A DNA stretch of 64,000 nt from JAJXWB01 sp965246795 (GTDB taxonomy: Bacteria > Pseudomonadota > Alphaproteobacteria > Rhizobiales > Beijerinckiaceae). The notes under the pieces are model-generated. The model saw nothing but the letters and a program-made list of their open reading frames with translations, did no database searches and had not been told where the DNA came from. The translations under genes were made by a program, and so were the position numbers. The stretch spans positions 186,001 through 250,000 of the forward strand of contig CBDFFN010000013.1 of the NCBI GenBank assembly GCA_965246795.1. The letters are read 5' to 3'. Below are positions 52,199 to 61,442 of the stretch, piece after piece; positions within the stretch are counted from its first letter, which is position 1, and every line of letters begins with the position of its first letter.

Positions 52199-53626
52199 AT
52201 GGGCGAGGTACAGTTTTTCGACGAGATGAACGGGCTCGACGGCGAGACGCGCGACGTCTACCGCCGTCTGTCCAAATGGCTTGAAGGCACATCGAGTACG
52301 ATGCTTCAGTCGCGCCATGCGCAGGCGGAATTTCTGTTCCGGCGCATCGGCATCACCTTCGCCGTTTATGGTGAGAAGGAAAGTTCGGAGCGGCTCATCC
52401 CCTTCGACATCCTGCCGCGACTGCTCGCGCGAGCAGAATGGAGCCGGCTCGAAACAGGCCTCGAACAGCGCGTGCGCGCGCTCAATCTATTCCTAAGCGA
52501 CCTTTACGGCCCGCGCGAGATCCTGCGCGCCGGCGCTATCCCCGAAGACATCATCTACAAGAACCCGTTCTTCCGGCCGGAGATGTGCGGCTGGCGCGTG
52601 CCGCACGACATCTATGTTCACATCGCCGGCATCGACATCGTGCGCGTCGACGCCGACGACTTCTACGTACTCGAAGACAACGTGCGCACGCCGTCCGGCG
52701 TGTCCTACATGCTCGAGAATCGCGAAGCGATGATGCGGCTTTTCCCCGATCTCTTCGGCGAGCATCGCGTCGCGCCAGTCGAGGATTATCCGGACAAGCT
52801 GCTTTCGACGCTGCGGTCCGTGGGTCCAGATTCTTCAGGACCTGAGCCGACCGTCGTGCTGATGACGCCCGGCCAGTACAATTCCGCCTATTACGAGCAC
52901 TCGTTTCTGGCCGACAAGCTTGGCGTCGAACTCGTCGAGGGCAGTGATCTCCTGGTGCGCGACGACGTCGTCTACATGCGGACGACGACGGGGCCGAAAC
53001 GCGTCGACGTCATCTACCGACGCATCGACGACGATTTCATCGATCCGCTCGTCTTCCGGCCGGATTCCTCGCTCGGCGTGCCTGGCCTCATCAACGCCTA
53101 TCGCGCCGGCAACGTGACGCTCGCCAATGCGGTCGGCACCGGCATAGCCGACGACAAGGCCGTCTACACCTATATGCCGGAGATCATCCGCTTCTATCTC
53201 GGCGAAGAGCCGATGCTAAAGAACGTGCCGACGTGGCGCTGCCGCGAGCCCGATGCGCTCGGCCACGTGCTCGATCACCTGCCCGAACTTGTGGTGAAAG
53301 AGGTCAACGGCTCCGGCGGCTACGGCATGCTTGTCGGTCCGCACGCCAGCAAGGCGGCGCTCGCCGATTTCCGTCGCAAGCTGAAGGCGGACCCCTCGAA
53401 TTTCATCGCGCAGCCGACGCTGGCGCTCTCGACCTGCCCCGCCGCGATCGAGGAGGGTATCGCGCCACGACATGTCGATCTCCGGCCCTTCGTCCTCATG
53501 GGCTCGAACGGTGTGAAAATCGTGCCCGGCGGCCTGACGCGTGTCGCGATGAAGGAAGGCTCGCTTGTCGTGAATTCGAGCCAGGGCGGCGGCACGAAGG
53601 ACACCTGGGTGATCGACGATGTGTAG
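52199..53626 (+). CDS. Circularly permuted type 2 ATP-grasp protein
   Basis: Predicted 475 aa. FFDEMNGLDGETRDVYRRLS at the start, YKNPFFRPEMCGWRVPHDIY, VLEDNVRTPSGVSYMLENRE and ELVVKEVNGSGGYGMLVGPH are landmarks of this family, which is predicted to form amide bonds in a peptide-like metabolite. It is the first of a four-gene operon with alpha-E, transglutaminase-like and gamma-glutamyltransferase genes. ATG 52199 begins the conserved part; no strong ribosome site is seen. Confidence 0.93.
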   Translation: MGEVQFFDEMNGLDGETRDVYRRLSKWLEGTSSTMLQSRHAQAEFLFRRIGITFAVYGEKESSERLIPFDILPRLLARAEWSRLETGLEQRVRALNLFLSDLYGPREILRAGAIPEDIIYKNPFFRPEMCGWRVPHDIYVHIAGIDIVRVDADDFYVLEDNVRTPSGVSYMLENREAMMRLFPDLFGEHRVAPVEDYPDKLLSTLRSVGPDSSGPEPTVVLMTPGQYNSAYYEHSFLADKLGVELVEGSDLLVRDDVVYMRTTTGPKRVDVIYRRIDDDFIDPLVFRPDSSLGVPGLINAYRAGNVTLANAVGTGIADDKAVYTYMPEIIRFYLGEEPMLKNVPTWRCREPDALGHVLDHLPELVVKEVNGSGGYGMLVGPHASKAALADFRRKLKADPSNFIAQPTLALSTCPAAIEEGIAPRHVDLRPFVLMGSNGVKIVPGGLTRVAMKEGSLVVNSSQGGGTKDTWVIDDV

Positions 53627-53656
53627 GTTTCTCGTCACCGCTCGTGGCGCGCACTG

Positions 53657-54616
53657 ATGCTCGCGCGCACCGCCGACAGCCTCTTCTGGCTTGCCCGCTA
53701 CATCGAGCGCGCGGACTACACCGCCCGCATCCTCGAAGCGACGGCGCGCCTCGTGGCGCTGCCTCGCGCCTATGGCGACATGGGCAGCGAATGGGAGAGT
53801 GCGCTCCGCTCGACCGACGTCATCGAGGCGTTCAATAAGGCGCACGACACGATCGATGAAGCGTCCGTCGTGCGCTTCCTTGTCTTTTCGCCGGACAATC
53901 CATCGTCGATCTACAATTGCATCGAATATGCACGCACCAATGCGCGTGCCGTCCGCACGGCGCTGACTATCGAGGCATGGGAATCTATCAACAGCGCGTG
54001 GCTGGAATTGAAGAAGTTCGAGAAATCACGCTCGGTGAAAAACCGTGTCGAAAGCACCGAGCTCCGCCGTTTCCTCGACCTTGTAAAGAAGACCGCGCTC
54101 GATTTCGACGGCTCGACCATGCGCACGATGCTACGCACCGACGGCTTCTGGTTTATGCGCATCGGGCATTACATCGAGCGTGCCGACAATACGGCGCGGA
54201 TTCTCGATGTGAAATACCATGTGCTGCTACCGGAATCGGAGAAGATCGGTGGCCCGCTCGACTATTTCCAATGGGCGGCGATCCTGCGCTCCGTGTCGGC
54301 GCTTACGGCCTATCACTGGGTCTATCGCCAGAGCGTAAAGCCTTGGCATGTCGCCGACCTGCTGATCCTCGAGGCCGCAATGCCGCGTTCGCTTCTCTCC
54401 TGTTATGAGAACATCGCGCAGCTTCTAGACTCGATTTCACGAAATTATGGTCAGCAAGGTCCATCGCAGCGACATGCGCGCGGCACGATGATGCAATTGC
54501 AGAACGCCTCGATCCGCGACATCTTTCAGTCGGGCTTGCACGAGTTCCTAGAGGATTTTATGTCAGGCAATTCGAAGCTCGGCGACCTTATCTCGAAGCA
54601 ATATCTCCTCGCCTGA
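53657..54616 (+). CDS. Alpha-E domain protein
   Basis: Predicted 319 aa, all-helical. LARTADSLFWLARYIERADY at the N-terminus and FWFMRIGHYIERADNTARIL in the middle are the paired alpha-E signatures; PRSLLSCYENIAQLLDSISR is near the C-terminus. The domain always accompanies the circularly permuted ATP-grasp, and its role is unknown. It lies 30 bases after the ATP-grasp gene and 10 bases before the next. Confidence 0.93.
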   Translation: MLARTADSLFWLARYIERADYTARILEATARLVALPRAYGDMGSEWESALRSTDVIEAFNKAHDTIDEASVVRFLVFSPDNPSSIYNCIEYARTNARAVRTALTIEAWESINSAWLELKKFEKSRSVKNRVESTELRRFLDLVKKTALDFDGSTMRTMLRTDGFWFMRIGHYIERADNTARILDVKYHVLLPESEKIGGPLDYFQWAAILRSVSALTAYHWVYRQSVKPWHVADLLILEAAMPRSLLSCYENIAQLLDSISRNYGQQGPSQRHARGTMMQLQNASIRDIFQSGLHEFLEDFMSGNSKLGDLISKQYLLA

Positions 54617-54626
54617 AGTTTTCCTT

Positions 54627-55490
54627 ATGCGCATCGCTTATCGTCACGAGATAACCTGCAAATTCGACAAGCCGGCGTCCTCCGTGCTGCGCGTTTTGCG
54701 CGTCACACCTTGGGCGATCGAATGCCAGCATCTCGATGCTTGGCGTATCGACGTCGATTGCGATTGCCGACTGCGACATGGCGACGATGCCTACGGCAAT
54801 GTCGTCGACACGGTGAGTTCGGAAGAGCCGCTGGAATCGATGAAGATCGTCGCGCAGGGCGAGATCATCACATCCGACACGAGCGGCATCCTGCGTAACG
54901 CACTGGAACGCTTTCCGCCGGACTTTTATCTACGCGACACACCGCTGACCGAAACGAACGACGCATTGCGCGAATTTGCGGAGAAGGCGACGCGCGCGGC
55001 GACAACACCACTCGACAGGCTGCACGCGCTTCTCAGCGCGACGGCGGACGAGATCGACGTCGAGCGCGACACGGCCGCCGATCGCACCGCTGCCGAAACA
55101 CTTCGCGACGAGAAGGGTAGCCCGGCCGATCTCGCGCATGTCTTTATCGCTGCTGCGCGTCACATCGGTGCGCCCGCACGTTTCGTGTCCGGCGCGCTTG
55201 TCGTGCAGGACTATGCCGAACTTATCGACGCGAGCCACTCTTGGGCGGAAGCCTACGTGCCGGGCATCGGCTGGATCGGCTTCGATCCGGTCGAAGGGCT
55301 TTGCGTGCACGAGGCGCATGTCCGCGTCGCCTTCGCACTCGACGAACTTGGTGCGCGCTTCCTTCGGACGGCGCCGCTATCCGGCATTGGCGAAACGATC
55401 ACGTCGAAACTCATCGCCTGTGAGGGTTGCCAGATCAGCAACCGGCAGGAGCGCTCTTTCGGCATGAGCCAGGAGCAGTTCCAGACGTGA
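54627..55490 (+). CDS. Transglutaminase-like protein lacking the catalytic Cys
   Basis: Predicted 287 aa. The N-terminal beta domain (MRIAYRHEITCKFDKPASSV) and the transglutaminase core are typical of this operon. However, the active-site segment reads EKGSPADLAHVFIAAARHIG where relatives have a G-x-C-Q-D motif: Pro stands in place of the nucleophilic Cys. The His (DASHSWAEAYVPGIGWIGFD) and Asp are kept. I infer a non-catalytic or altered role. The stop overlaps the gamma-glutamyltransferase GTG. Confidence 0.9.
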   Translation: MRIAYRHEITCKFDKPASSVLRVLRVTPWAIECQHLDAWRIDVDCDCRLRHGDDAYGNVVDTVSSEEPLESMKIVAQGEIITSDTSGILRNALERFPPDFYLRDTPLTETNDALREFAEKATRAATTPLDRLHALLSATADEIDVERDTAADRTAAETLRDEKGSPADLAHVFIAAARHIGAPARFVSGALVVQDYAELIDASHSWAEAYVPGIGWIGFDPVEGLCVHEAHVRVAFALDELGARFLRTAPLSGIGETITSKLIACEGCQISNRQERSFGMSQEQFQT

Positions 55491-57097
55491 ACAATCCCTA
55501 CGGTTTCTCGGGCGAAGCAGCGGTCTTCGCACGCGCCGCTGTTGCCGCGCCGCATCGCGCCGCGGCGGAGGCCGGTCGCGCCGTGCTTGCGGAAGGCGGC
55601 AATGCCATCGAAGCGATGGTCGCGATGGCGGCGACGATTTCCGTCGTCTATCCGCACATGAATGCAATCGGCGGCGACGGTTTCTGGCTTATCCGGACGC
55701 CGGACGGCGTCATCCGCTACATCGAGGCTTGTGGCTTTGCCGGGGTGAAAGCGACACAGAGCTTCTATCGCGACAAAGGCTTCGACAGCATTCCAGCGCG
55801 CGGTCCACTCGCTGCGCTGACTGTGCCCGGCACGATCGGCGGTTGGATGCTCGCGTTGGAATTGGCCAAAGCGCTCGGCGCGAAAATGCCGCTGCGCGAT
55901 TTGCTCGGCGATGCGACGCGCCATGCGCGTGAAGGCACGCCCGTCTCGCGTTCCGAAGCTGGCGGCAAGCCGAACGAATGGGATGCGCTGAAAGCTGCGC
56001 CCGGCTTCTCGGAGACCTACCTTGTCGATGGCGCGCTGCCTTCGGAAGGCTCGTCTCGAAAGATGCCGGCGCTGGCCGCAACATTCGAGCAGCTCGCGCG
56101 TGGCGGTCTCGACGATTTCTATCGCGGCGATGTCGGACGCGAGGTCGCCGCCGATCTGGACAAACTCGGATCTCCCCTCACGCGCGACGATCTTGCGAAA
56201 TATCACGCGGTGTTGCGGGAGCCGCTCCGAATCGACCTGCCCGGTCGCATTCACGCCAATGCCGCGCCGCCGACACAGGGGCTTGCGGCGCTGCTTATCC
56301 TCGGAATGTTCGACAAACTCGGCGTGCCATCCGACGAGAGCTTTGCGCATATCCACGCGCTCGTCGAATGTTCGAAACGCGCGCTGAAAATCCGCGACGA
56401 AGTTTGCACGGACTTCGACGCACTGAAACATCAATTGCCGGATATTCTGTCGAAGCAAAATATCGCGCGCGAAGCGGCGATGGTTTCGATGGATCGCGCG
56501 GCATCGCTGCCGTTGCCCGAGGCGACCGGCGACACCGTCTGGATGGGCGCGATGGATGCGAGCGGCCTCACGGTCTCCTTCATCCAGTCGGTCTATTGGG
56601 AATATGGTTCCGGCTGCGTGCTTCCTGCGACCGGCGTCACGATGCAAAACCGCGGCGCGTCCTTCTCTCTCGACCCGTCCGCCGTGAACCCTGTCGCGCC
56701 GGGGCGACGGCCGTTCCATACGTTGAACCCGCCGCTCGCCGCGTTCGATGACGGCCGCGTGCTCGCGTATGGCTCGATGGGCGGTGACGGTCAGCCGCAA
56801 TTCCAGGCGCAGGTGTTCTCGCGCATCCTGGCCGGGATGGATGTCGCGGCCGCCTGCGATGCGCCGCGCTTTCTTTACGGTCGAACATGGGGCTCGATGT
56901 CGACAAGCCTGAAGCTCGAGAACCGTTTCGATCCCACGGTGATCGCGAAACTCATTGCCGCTGGCCACGATGTCGAAGTGTCGCCGCACGGCTGGCACGA
57001 AGGTTTTGGCCATGCCGGCGCGCTGCTGCGCCGCGCGGATGGCCGGATCGTTGGAACGCACGATCCGCGCAGCGATGGCGGTGCGGCGGGCGTCTAA
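55487..57097 (+). CDS. Gamma-glutamyltransferase family protein (Ntn hydrolase)
   Basis: Predicted 536 aa from GTG 55487 (GTGA). AAEAGRAVLAEGGNAIEAMV and NAIGGDGFWLIRTPDGVIRY open the protein; the autoprocessing and nucleophile Thr is probably in EATGDTVWMGAMDASG, and NPPLAAFDDGRVLAYGSMGG precedes the C-terminal part. These enzymes transfer or hydrolyse gamma-glutamyl or cephalosporin-like acyl groups. No signal peptide is seen, so it may be cytoplasmic. In many relatives this operon position is taken by an Anbu-type protease, another Ntn hydrolase. Confidence 0.88.
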   Translation: MNNPYGFSGEAAVFARAAVAAPHRAAAEAGRAVLAEGGNAIEAMVAMAATISVVYPHMNAIGGDGFWLIRTPDGVIRYIEACGFAGVKATQSFYRDKGFDSIPARGPLAALTVPGTIGGWMLALELAKALGAKMPLRDLLGDATRHAREGTPVSRSEAGGKPNEWDALKAAPGFSETYLVDGALPSEGSSRKMPALAATFEQLARGGLDDFYRGDVGREVAADLDKLGSPLTRDDLAKYHAVLREPLRIDLPGRIHANAAPPTQGLAALLILGMFDKLGVPSDESFAHIHALVECSKRALKIRDEVCTDFDALKHQLPDILSKQNIAREAAMVSMDRAASLPLPEATGDTVWMGAMDASGLTVSFIQSVYWEYGSGCVLPATGVTMQNRGASFSLDPSAVNPVAPGRRPFHTLNPPLAAFDDGRVLAYGSMGGDGQPQFQAQVFSRILAGMDVAAACDAPRFLYGRTWGSMSTSLKLENRFDPTVIAKLIAAGHDVEVSPHGWHEGFGHAGALLRRADGRIVGTHDPRSDGGAAGV

Positions 57098-58771
57098 CTA
57101 CCTCTGCAACCTCAATCCCAGCAGAAATACGTTCGCGGTGTAATCCGAACCGTTCACCGTGCTCTTCAGCCGCTCGTAGTTATAGCTGGCTTTAACAACC
57201 ATGGTGCGCGTCAGATTGTATTCGGCGCGCACGCCGGCCGTGAGGAAGCGTTCGTTGATCGTGCCGCTCGGCGACGTCGTAAAATCGACGCCCTTGTAGT
57301 CGTTCAACTGGAATGCGGCGCGCCCGGTGATTGTCAGGTTGCGCAATAGCGCGTGCGAAATCTCGCCGGATATCGTGCGCGTCAGTGCGCCGGATACGCC
57401 GGCGATCGTCGTCTCCGCAACGTTCGTCGTGCCGCGCAATGTCACAGTCGTCAGCGGCGTTGCCGTCCAGATCAGGGCTGCATCCAGCACCGGGCCGCGG
57501 AGCGGCGCGAGACGCTGATCGTCGTAATTGCGCTGCACGTAGCCGCCCGACACTTCGCCCCTGAGAATATCGCGCGAAAGGTCGAAGCCGACACCACCGC
57601 GCACGAGCACACCCCGCGAGCTGCGTCGGTAATTGTTCACATCATACGTCTGGTCGTAGAGGCGCTTGTCGACGGTCGCTTCGACGAACGGCTGAATGCT
57701 CGGCGACAGCTCGTAGGAGATGCGCGGCGTCACACCGACCGTCGTGAAATTGTTCTCCGACAAATATTGCTTTGTGCCGTCGGTAAAGTTGGCATCGCCA
57801 TACATCGAGCGATCGACGCTTCCACGCAGCGACACCTGCAGACGGTTGAAGCGCTGCGTCCCGCCGACATAGCCACCGAATGTCGTGACGAGCGGTCGGT
57901 TGGTCGATGCCGTTGTACCCAGGCCGATCAACTCCGGCGATCCCGGCCGCAACGTATCCAGCGAGAAGGCGCCGCCAAGATCGATCGACGTGTCGCGCGT
58001 GACATCGATACGGCCAGCGATCGCACCAGCACCATCGGGCCGATTGGCCTTCGGCACCGAGAAGAATTCCGAATAGCCGCCGCGTAGCGAGCCGCTGATG
58101 CTGTGCCGCGACCAGTCCGACTGGATCGCGAGGCCGGCATCGCCGCGCCACATCGCCGAGCCCTTCTGCGGGTTCGTCACACGATTGGGATTGCTGTCGT
58201 ACCCGAGGCTGCTTTCGACGAACGGCCGCAGCCGCAGGCTACCGATGCCGATGCCCGGCGGTGCAAACGGATCGAGGTCCGGCTTCGGCCGTGGCTTCAC
58301 GGGCAGGGTCGGCAGCGCCGCGACCGAGGGCGGCGGCGGGATTCTCGGCAATTCGGCGTCGGGATTGTAGACAGGCGGAATCGGCGGATTTTTCCGCTCG
58401 TCCTTCTTGCTCTGTACCGCGCTCTTGTAGGGTTCGAGCTGCGGCAGCTTGTTCTTGGGCTGAAAGCCGCGCGACTCCCGCGGTAGCGGATGTTTTGCGC
58501 GGAGCTTGCCGTAGTTGATCGTTTTGTCGGGCGGCGGTGGGTTTGATCCGGCCGTGCCGTCGGCACCGCGCCGTTCGGGCTGCGCGGTCTGGCCGTTGGC
58601 GGTCTGCCCCGGTGCGGTCGAGCCGGCGCTGCGCAAGCCGAAATCACGTCCGGCGCCCGACGTCCGCTCCTGCGCGGCCACGGGCATCGCAGCGAGAACG
58701 ATGCAAGAAAAGACGAGAAGTGGGGCGCGGCCGGCGCGAAGATCTTTGAAGGTACCGGCCACTGATCGCAT
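57098..58771 (-). CDS. Outer-membrane beta-barrel protein
   Basis: Predicted 557 aa. Signal peptide (APLLVFSCIVLAAMPVAAQE), a proline-rich linker (about residues 40-165), then a long array of amphipathic beta strands (GLGTTASTNRPLVTTFGGYV; RISYELSPSIQPFVEATVDK; VRAEYNLTRTMVVKASYNYE), ending in LLGLRLQR. This is the BBP2-type outer-membrane beta-barrel found in Hyphomicrobiales. Its stop directly abuts that of the gamma-glutamyltransferase gene on the other strand, with no spacer. Function unknown. Confidence 0.82.
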   Translation of the reverse strand: MRSVAGTFKDLRAGRAPLLVFSCIVLAAMPVAAQERTSGAGRDFGLRSAGSTAPGQTANGQTAQPERRGADGTAGSNPPPPDKTINYGKLRAKHPLPRESRGFQPKNKLPQLEPYKSAVQSKKDERKNPPIPPVYNPDAELPRIPPPPSVAALPTLPVKPRPKPDLDPFAPPGIGIGSLRLRPFVESSLGYDSNPNRVTNPQKGSAMWRGDAGLAIQSDWSRHSISGSLRGGYSEFFSVPKANRPDGAGAIAGRIDVTRDTSIDLGGAFSLDTLRPGSPELIGLGTTASTNRPLVTTFGGYVGGTQRFNRLQVSLRGSVDRSMYGDANFTDGTKQYLSENNFTTVGVTPRISYELSPSIQPFVEATVDKRLYDQTYDVNNYRRSSRGVLVRGGVGFDLSRDILRGEVSGGYVQRNYDDQRLAPLRGPVLDAALIWTATPLTTVTLRGTTNVAETTIAGVSGALTRTISGEISHALLRNLTITGRAAFQLNDYKGVDFTTSPSGTINERFLTAGVRAEYNLTRTMVVKASYNYERLKSTVNGSDYTANVFLLGLRLQR

Positions 58772-58839
58772 CCCGCTTCGGGCGCGGGCGCGCCAAGGCG
58801 GGCGCGAACGCCCTGTGAAACTCGCGATTTATGGTTAAC

Positions 58840-58857
58840 GCCGGCTTACCTGCCGGC
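58840..58857 (-). terminator. Stem-loop downstream of gapR
   Basis: GCCGGC-6 bases-GCCGGC, a perfect 6-bp stem, 11 bases after the gapR stop on the minus strand; TTAACC follows. No T-run, so termination is only plausible. Confidence 0.35.
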
Positions 58858-58868
58858 CTTCGTGGCCT

Positions 58869-59111
58869 CTACGCCATGCCGAGCGCGGAGAGGTAGAGCT
58901 CGAGAATCTCCTCCTCCTCGCGGCGCTTTTGCGTGTCCTGACGGCGAATCGAAACGATCTTGCGGATGATCTTGACGTCGTAGCCGGTGCCCTTCGCCTC
59001 GGCGTAGACATCCTTGATGTCGTCGGCGATGGCGCGTTTTTCCTCCTCGAGTTTCTCGATGCGCTCGAGAAAGGCTGTCAGGTGTTTCGCTTCGACGGTG
59101 TTGGCTTTCAT
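58869..59111 (-). CDS. gapR: GapR-family (DUF2312) DNA-binding protein
   Basis: Predicted 80 aa from ATG 59111. HLTAFLERIEKLEEEKRAIA, DDIKDVYAEAKGTGYDVKII, RKIVSIRRQD and the acidic EEEEILELYLSALGMA match DUF2312, whose Caulobacter member GapR binds overtwisted DNA ahead of replication and transcription forks. Essential or important in several alphaproteobacteria. Slightly shorter at the N-terminus than Caulobacter GapR; upstream ATGs in frame (59123, 59147) could lengthen it. Confidence 0.92.
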   Translation of the reverse strand: MKANTVEAKHLTAFLERIEKLEEEKRAIADDIKDVYAEAKGTGYDVKIIRKIVSIRRQDTQKRREEEEILELYLSALGMA

Positions 59112-59169
59112 GGAGCCGTGCATGCCGTCCGCGCCGCGCGGAATCAAGGCATGCTGCCGCCTTTCCCCG

Positions 59170-59961
59170 TTATCCCGTCGGGTCGTCGCGAGACCCGAAA
59201 AATCGCACCTCGTGCAGATCGGACACAGCGAGGATCGGCCGCAGCAATCTTGCGAGCCGCAGGCCCCAGGCGCGCTGCCCTGCCTCGTCCGCCACGAGGT
59301 CCTGCCGCACCTCGATCAACGCGTGGGCGAGCCCCCGCCCCGTGCCGTGCCGGTACATCGTGTCGCCGACCAACGCGCCGTCGTAGGGCTCGTTGTCGCC
59401 GACGACGAGATCGCCCTCAGCCGCAAGCGCGTCGAGCAGTGGGCGCGCGAGCCTGTCGTCGCGGTCCCACAACACGCCGACATGCCAGGGCCGCGGGACG
59501 CCCTTCCAGGCATGCGTGAACGAATGGATCGACACGATTGCGGGTGAGCGGCCCTGCCCGCAGGCGGCGTCGATCTCAGTCGCGATCGCATCCTGGTAGG
59601 GTGTCCAGCACATCGCCTTGCGGCGTGCGACCTCCGCGTCGTCGACCCGCGCATTGCCGGGCACGATGGCGCCGTCTGAGAGCCGCATGACGAGGGTCGG
59701 ATCATCCGGCCCTCGGTTGGCGTCGATGAACAGGCGCGAGAAGGTCGCGAGCAGCGCCGGCGCGCCGAGTTCCGCGGCTAGCGTCCGTGTGATGCCGGCC
59801 GCGCCGATGTCGTAGGCGATGTGGCGCGCGAAAACGGCGGCAGGTAGACCCAGGTCCCCGTAGCCCTCCGGGATTTTGCGCCCCGCATGGTCGCAGAGAA
59901 TCAGCGCGCCTGAATTTGCTTCAGGCGGCGCAGCGAGAGATATGAAAGGGGACACAGTCAT
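59170..59961 (-). CDS. N-formylglutamate amidohydrolase family protein
   Basis: Predicted 263 aa from ATG 59961 (ATG 59985 in frame). ALILCDHAGRKIPEGYGDLG, HIAYDIGAAGITRTLAAELG, FSRLFIDANRGPDDPTLV, IVSIHSFTH and GDNEPYDG are the FGase landmarks, with metal-binding His and Glu residues. HutG-type members release formate from N-formylglutamate in histidine breakdown, but no hut genes are nearby, so another N-formyl or acyl amino acid is possible. Confidence 0.88.
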   Translation of the reverse strand: MTVSPFISLAAPPEANSGALILCDHAGRKIPEGYGDLGLPAAVFARHIAYDIGAAGITRTLAAELGAPALLATFSRLFIDANRGPDDPTLVMRLSDGAIVPGNARVDDAEVARRKAMCWTPYQDAIATEIDAACGQGRSPAIVSIHSFTHAWKGVPRPWHVGVLWDRDDRLARPLLDALAAEGDLVVGDNEPYDGALVGDTMYRHGTGRGLAHALIEVRQDLVADEAGQRAWGLRLARLLRPILAVSDLHEVRFFGSRDDPTG

Positions 59962-60140
59962 TGCGGGGTGCAGCCTGTGCCCCATCCGCGCGCGGCGGAC
60001 AAGAAAAGCCGTGCCATACGTGGACAGCGGCTTGAGGCTCTGTTATGCGCTGCCGCTCGGCCACGGCGTTTTCGCGTGGCGCTCCCTACATTTGTGGCGG
60101 ACCCGGACGCGGGCCTTCCGCCTGAGCTCAAGGACGACCG

Positions 60141-60389
60141 GTGCAAGTTCTCGTTCGCGATAACAACGTCGATCAGGCGCTGAAGGCCCTCAAGAAGAAG
60201 ATGCAGCGCGAGGGCATTTTCCGCGAGATGAAGCTTCGCGGCCATTACGAAAAGCCGTCCGAGAAACGCGCCCGCGAGCGCGCCGAGGCCATCCGTCGCG
60301 CCCGCAAGCTCGCCCGCAAGAAGATGCAGCGCGAGGGTCTGATCCCGATGAAGCCGCGTCCGGTTCCGGGCGCTCCCGCCCCGCGCTGA
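60141..60389 (+). CDS. rpsU: 30S ribosomal protein bS21
   Basis: Predicted 82 aa from GTG 60141 with AAGGA eight bases upstream. VLVRDNNVDQALKALKKKMQ, REGIFREMKLRGHYEKPSEK and the basic RARERAEAIRRARKLARKK are standard. The C-terminal QREGLIPMKPRPVPGAPAPR is the longer alphaproteobacterial tail. A strong hairpin follows the gene. Confidence 0.97.
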   Translation: MQVLVRDNNVDQALKALKKKMQREGIFREMKLRGHYEKPSEKRARERAEAIRRARKLARKKMQREGLIPMKPRPVPGAPAPR

Positions 60390-60418
60390 TTTTCTTCATC
60401 AACCGCTAAGGTCTTTGC

Positions 60419-60445
60419 GGCGCTCTCGGTTTCGACCGGGGCGCC
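60419..60445 (+). terminator. GC-rich hairpin with TTCG tetraloop downstream of rpsU
   Basis: CGGT-TTCG-ACCG inner stem continued by GGCGCTC against GGGCGCC: about 11 bp with one bulged T, 29 bases after the rpsU stop. Very stable, but followed by GTTGTCG rather than a T-run. Confidence 0.5.
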
Positions 60446-60596
60446 GTTGTCGTTTGCAGCGTTGCATTTGCAGCACGCATCGCGATTCGACGTCCCCGGC
60501 GCAGGATTGGCCGCGCGTGGTCCCATTGTCGCCAGATTGGGGGCTTCAAGGATGCAGGTCTTTTCCAGAAGCGTTCCAAAGGGGTTTGACTTCGCA

Positions 60597-61442
60597 ATGA
60601 CCGGCGCCTTTTCCCGTTTTGGTTCTATGACGACCGCGCTGGCCGTCGCTGGCGCGCTGGCCGGCTGTGCCTCCGTCGGCAGTGGTCCCAGCGCCCGCGC
60701 GCCGCAGATCGCCGAAGTCCGCGCCGATGACCCGACCGCCACGGCCACCAACCTCGATTCGCTTAGCGAGACTGTCCGCCGCGCGCCGACCGCCGAAGCC
60801 TTTCTTACGCGCGGCAATGCCTATGCCCGCGCCGGTCGCATGAGCGAGGCGATTGCCGATTTCGGCGAGGCCGTGAAGCGCGATCCGAACAACGCACCGG
60901 CCTATACGAACCGCGCGCTCGCACTGCGTCAGACCGGCCGCAACGACGCGGCGTTGTCCGACTTCGACCGCGCCATCCAGGCAAATCCGCAGCATGCCTC
61001 GGCCTATCTCGGCCGCGCCAATCTTTTGCGTGCGCAAGGCAATCTAGATCAGGCGCTAACCGATCTCGATCAGGCGATCCGTCTCAACCCGGAAAACGCG
61101 CAGGCCTTTCACGCGCGCGGGCTAATCTATCAGCGTCAGGGCAACCAGACGCGCGCCATCACCGATTTCGACAATGCGATCGACCGCGATCCCTTCGCCG
61201 CCGCGCCCTATCAGGCGCGCGGACAGAGCTTGCTGTCGGTCAACAAGGTCGATCTCGCCGTCGAAGACTTCAACGCCGCGCTTAACGTCGACAACAAGAA
61301 CCCCGATGGCTGGGCGGGTCTCGGTGTTGCCTACGAACGCCAGGGCAATCGCACAAAGGCCGCGGAGGCGTTCCAGCGTGCGCTTGGGCTCGATCCGAAC
61401 AACACCGTCGCGAAGTCCGGCGTGTCGCGCATTCGTGTCTGA
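60597..61442 (+). CDS. TPR lipoprotein
   Basis: Predicted 281 aa from ATG 60597 (60552 also in frame). Lipobox ALAGC with Cys24 after a hydrophobic stretch, then about six TPR units from residue 60 on (FLTRGNAYARAGRMSEAIAD; YTNRALALRQTGRNDAALSD; YLGRANLLRAQGNLDQALTD; FHARGLIYQRQGNQTRAITD). NlpI-like in outline; anchored at the membrane, probably a scaffold for envelope proteins. Its last bases overlap the GTG of the MOSC gene. Confidence 0.9.
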   Translation: MTGAFSRFGSMTTALAVAGALAGCASVGSGPSARAPQIAEVRADDPTATATNLDSLSETVRRAPTAEAFLTRGNAYARAGRMSEAIADFGEAVKRDPNNAPAYTNRALALRQTGRNDAALSDFDRAIQANPQHASAYLGRANLLRAQGNLDQALTDLDQAIRLNPENAQAFHARGLIYQRQGNQTRAITDFDNAIDRDPFAAAPYQARGQSLLSVNKVDLAVEDFNAALNVDNKNPDGWAGLGVAYERQGNRTKAAEAFQRALGLDPNNTVAKSGVSRIRV

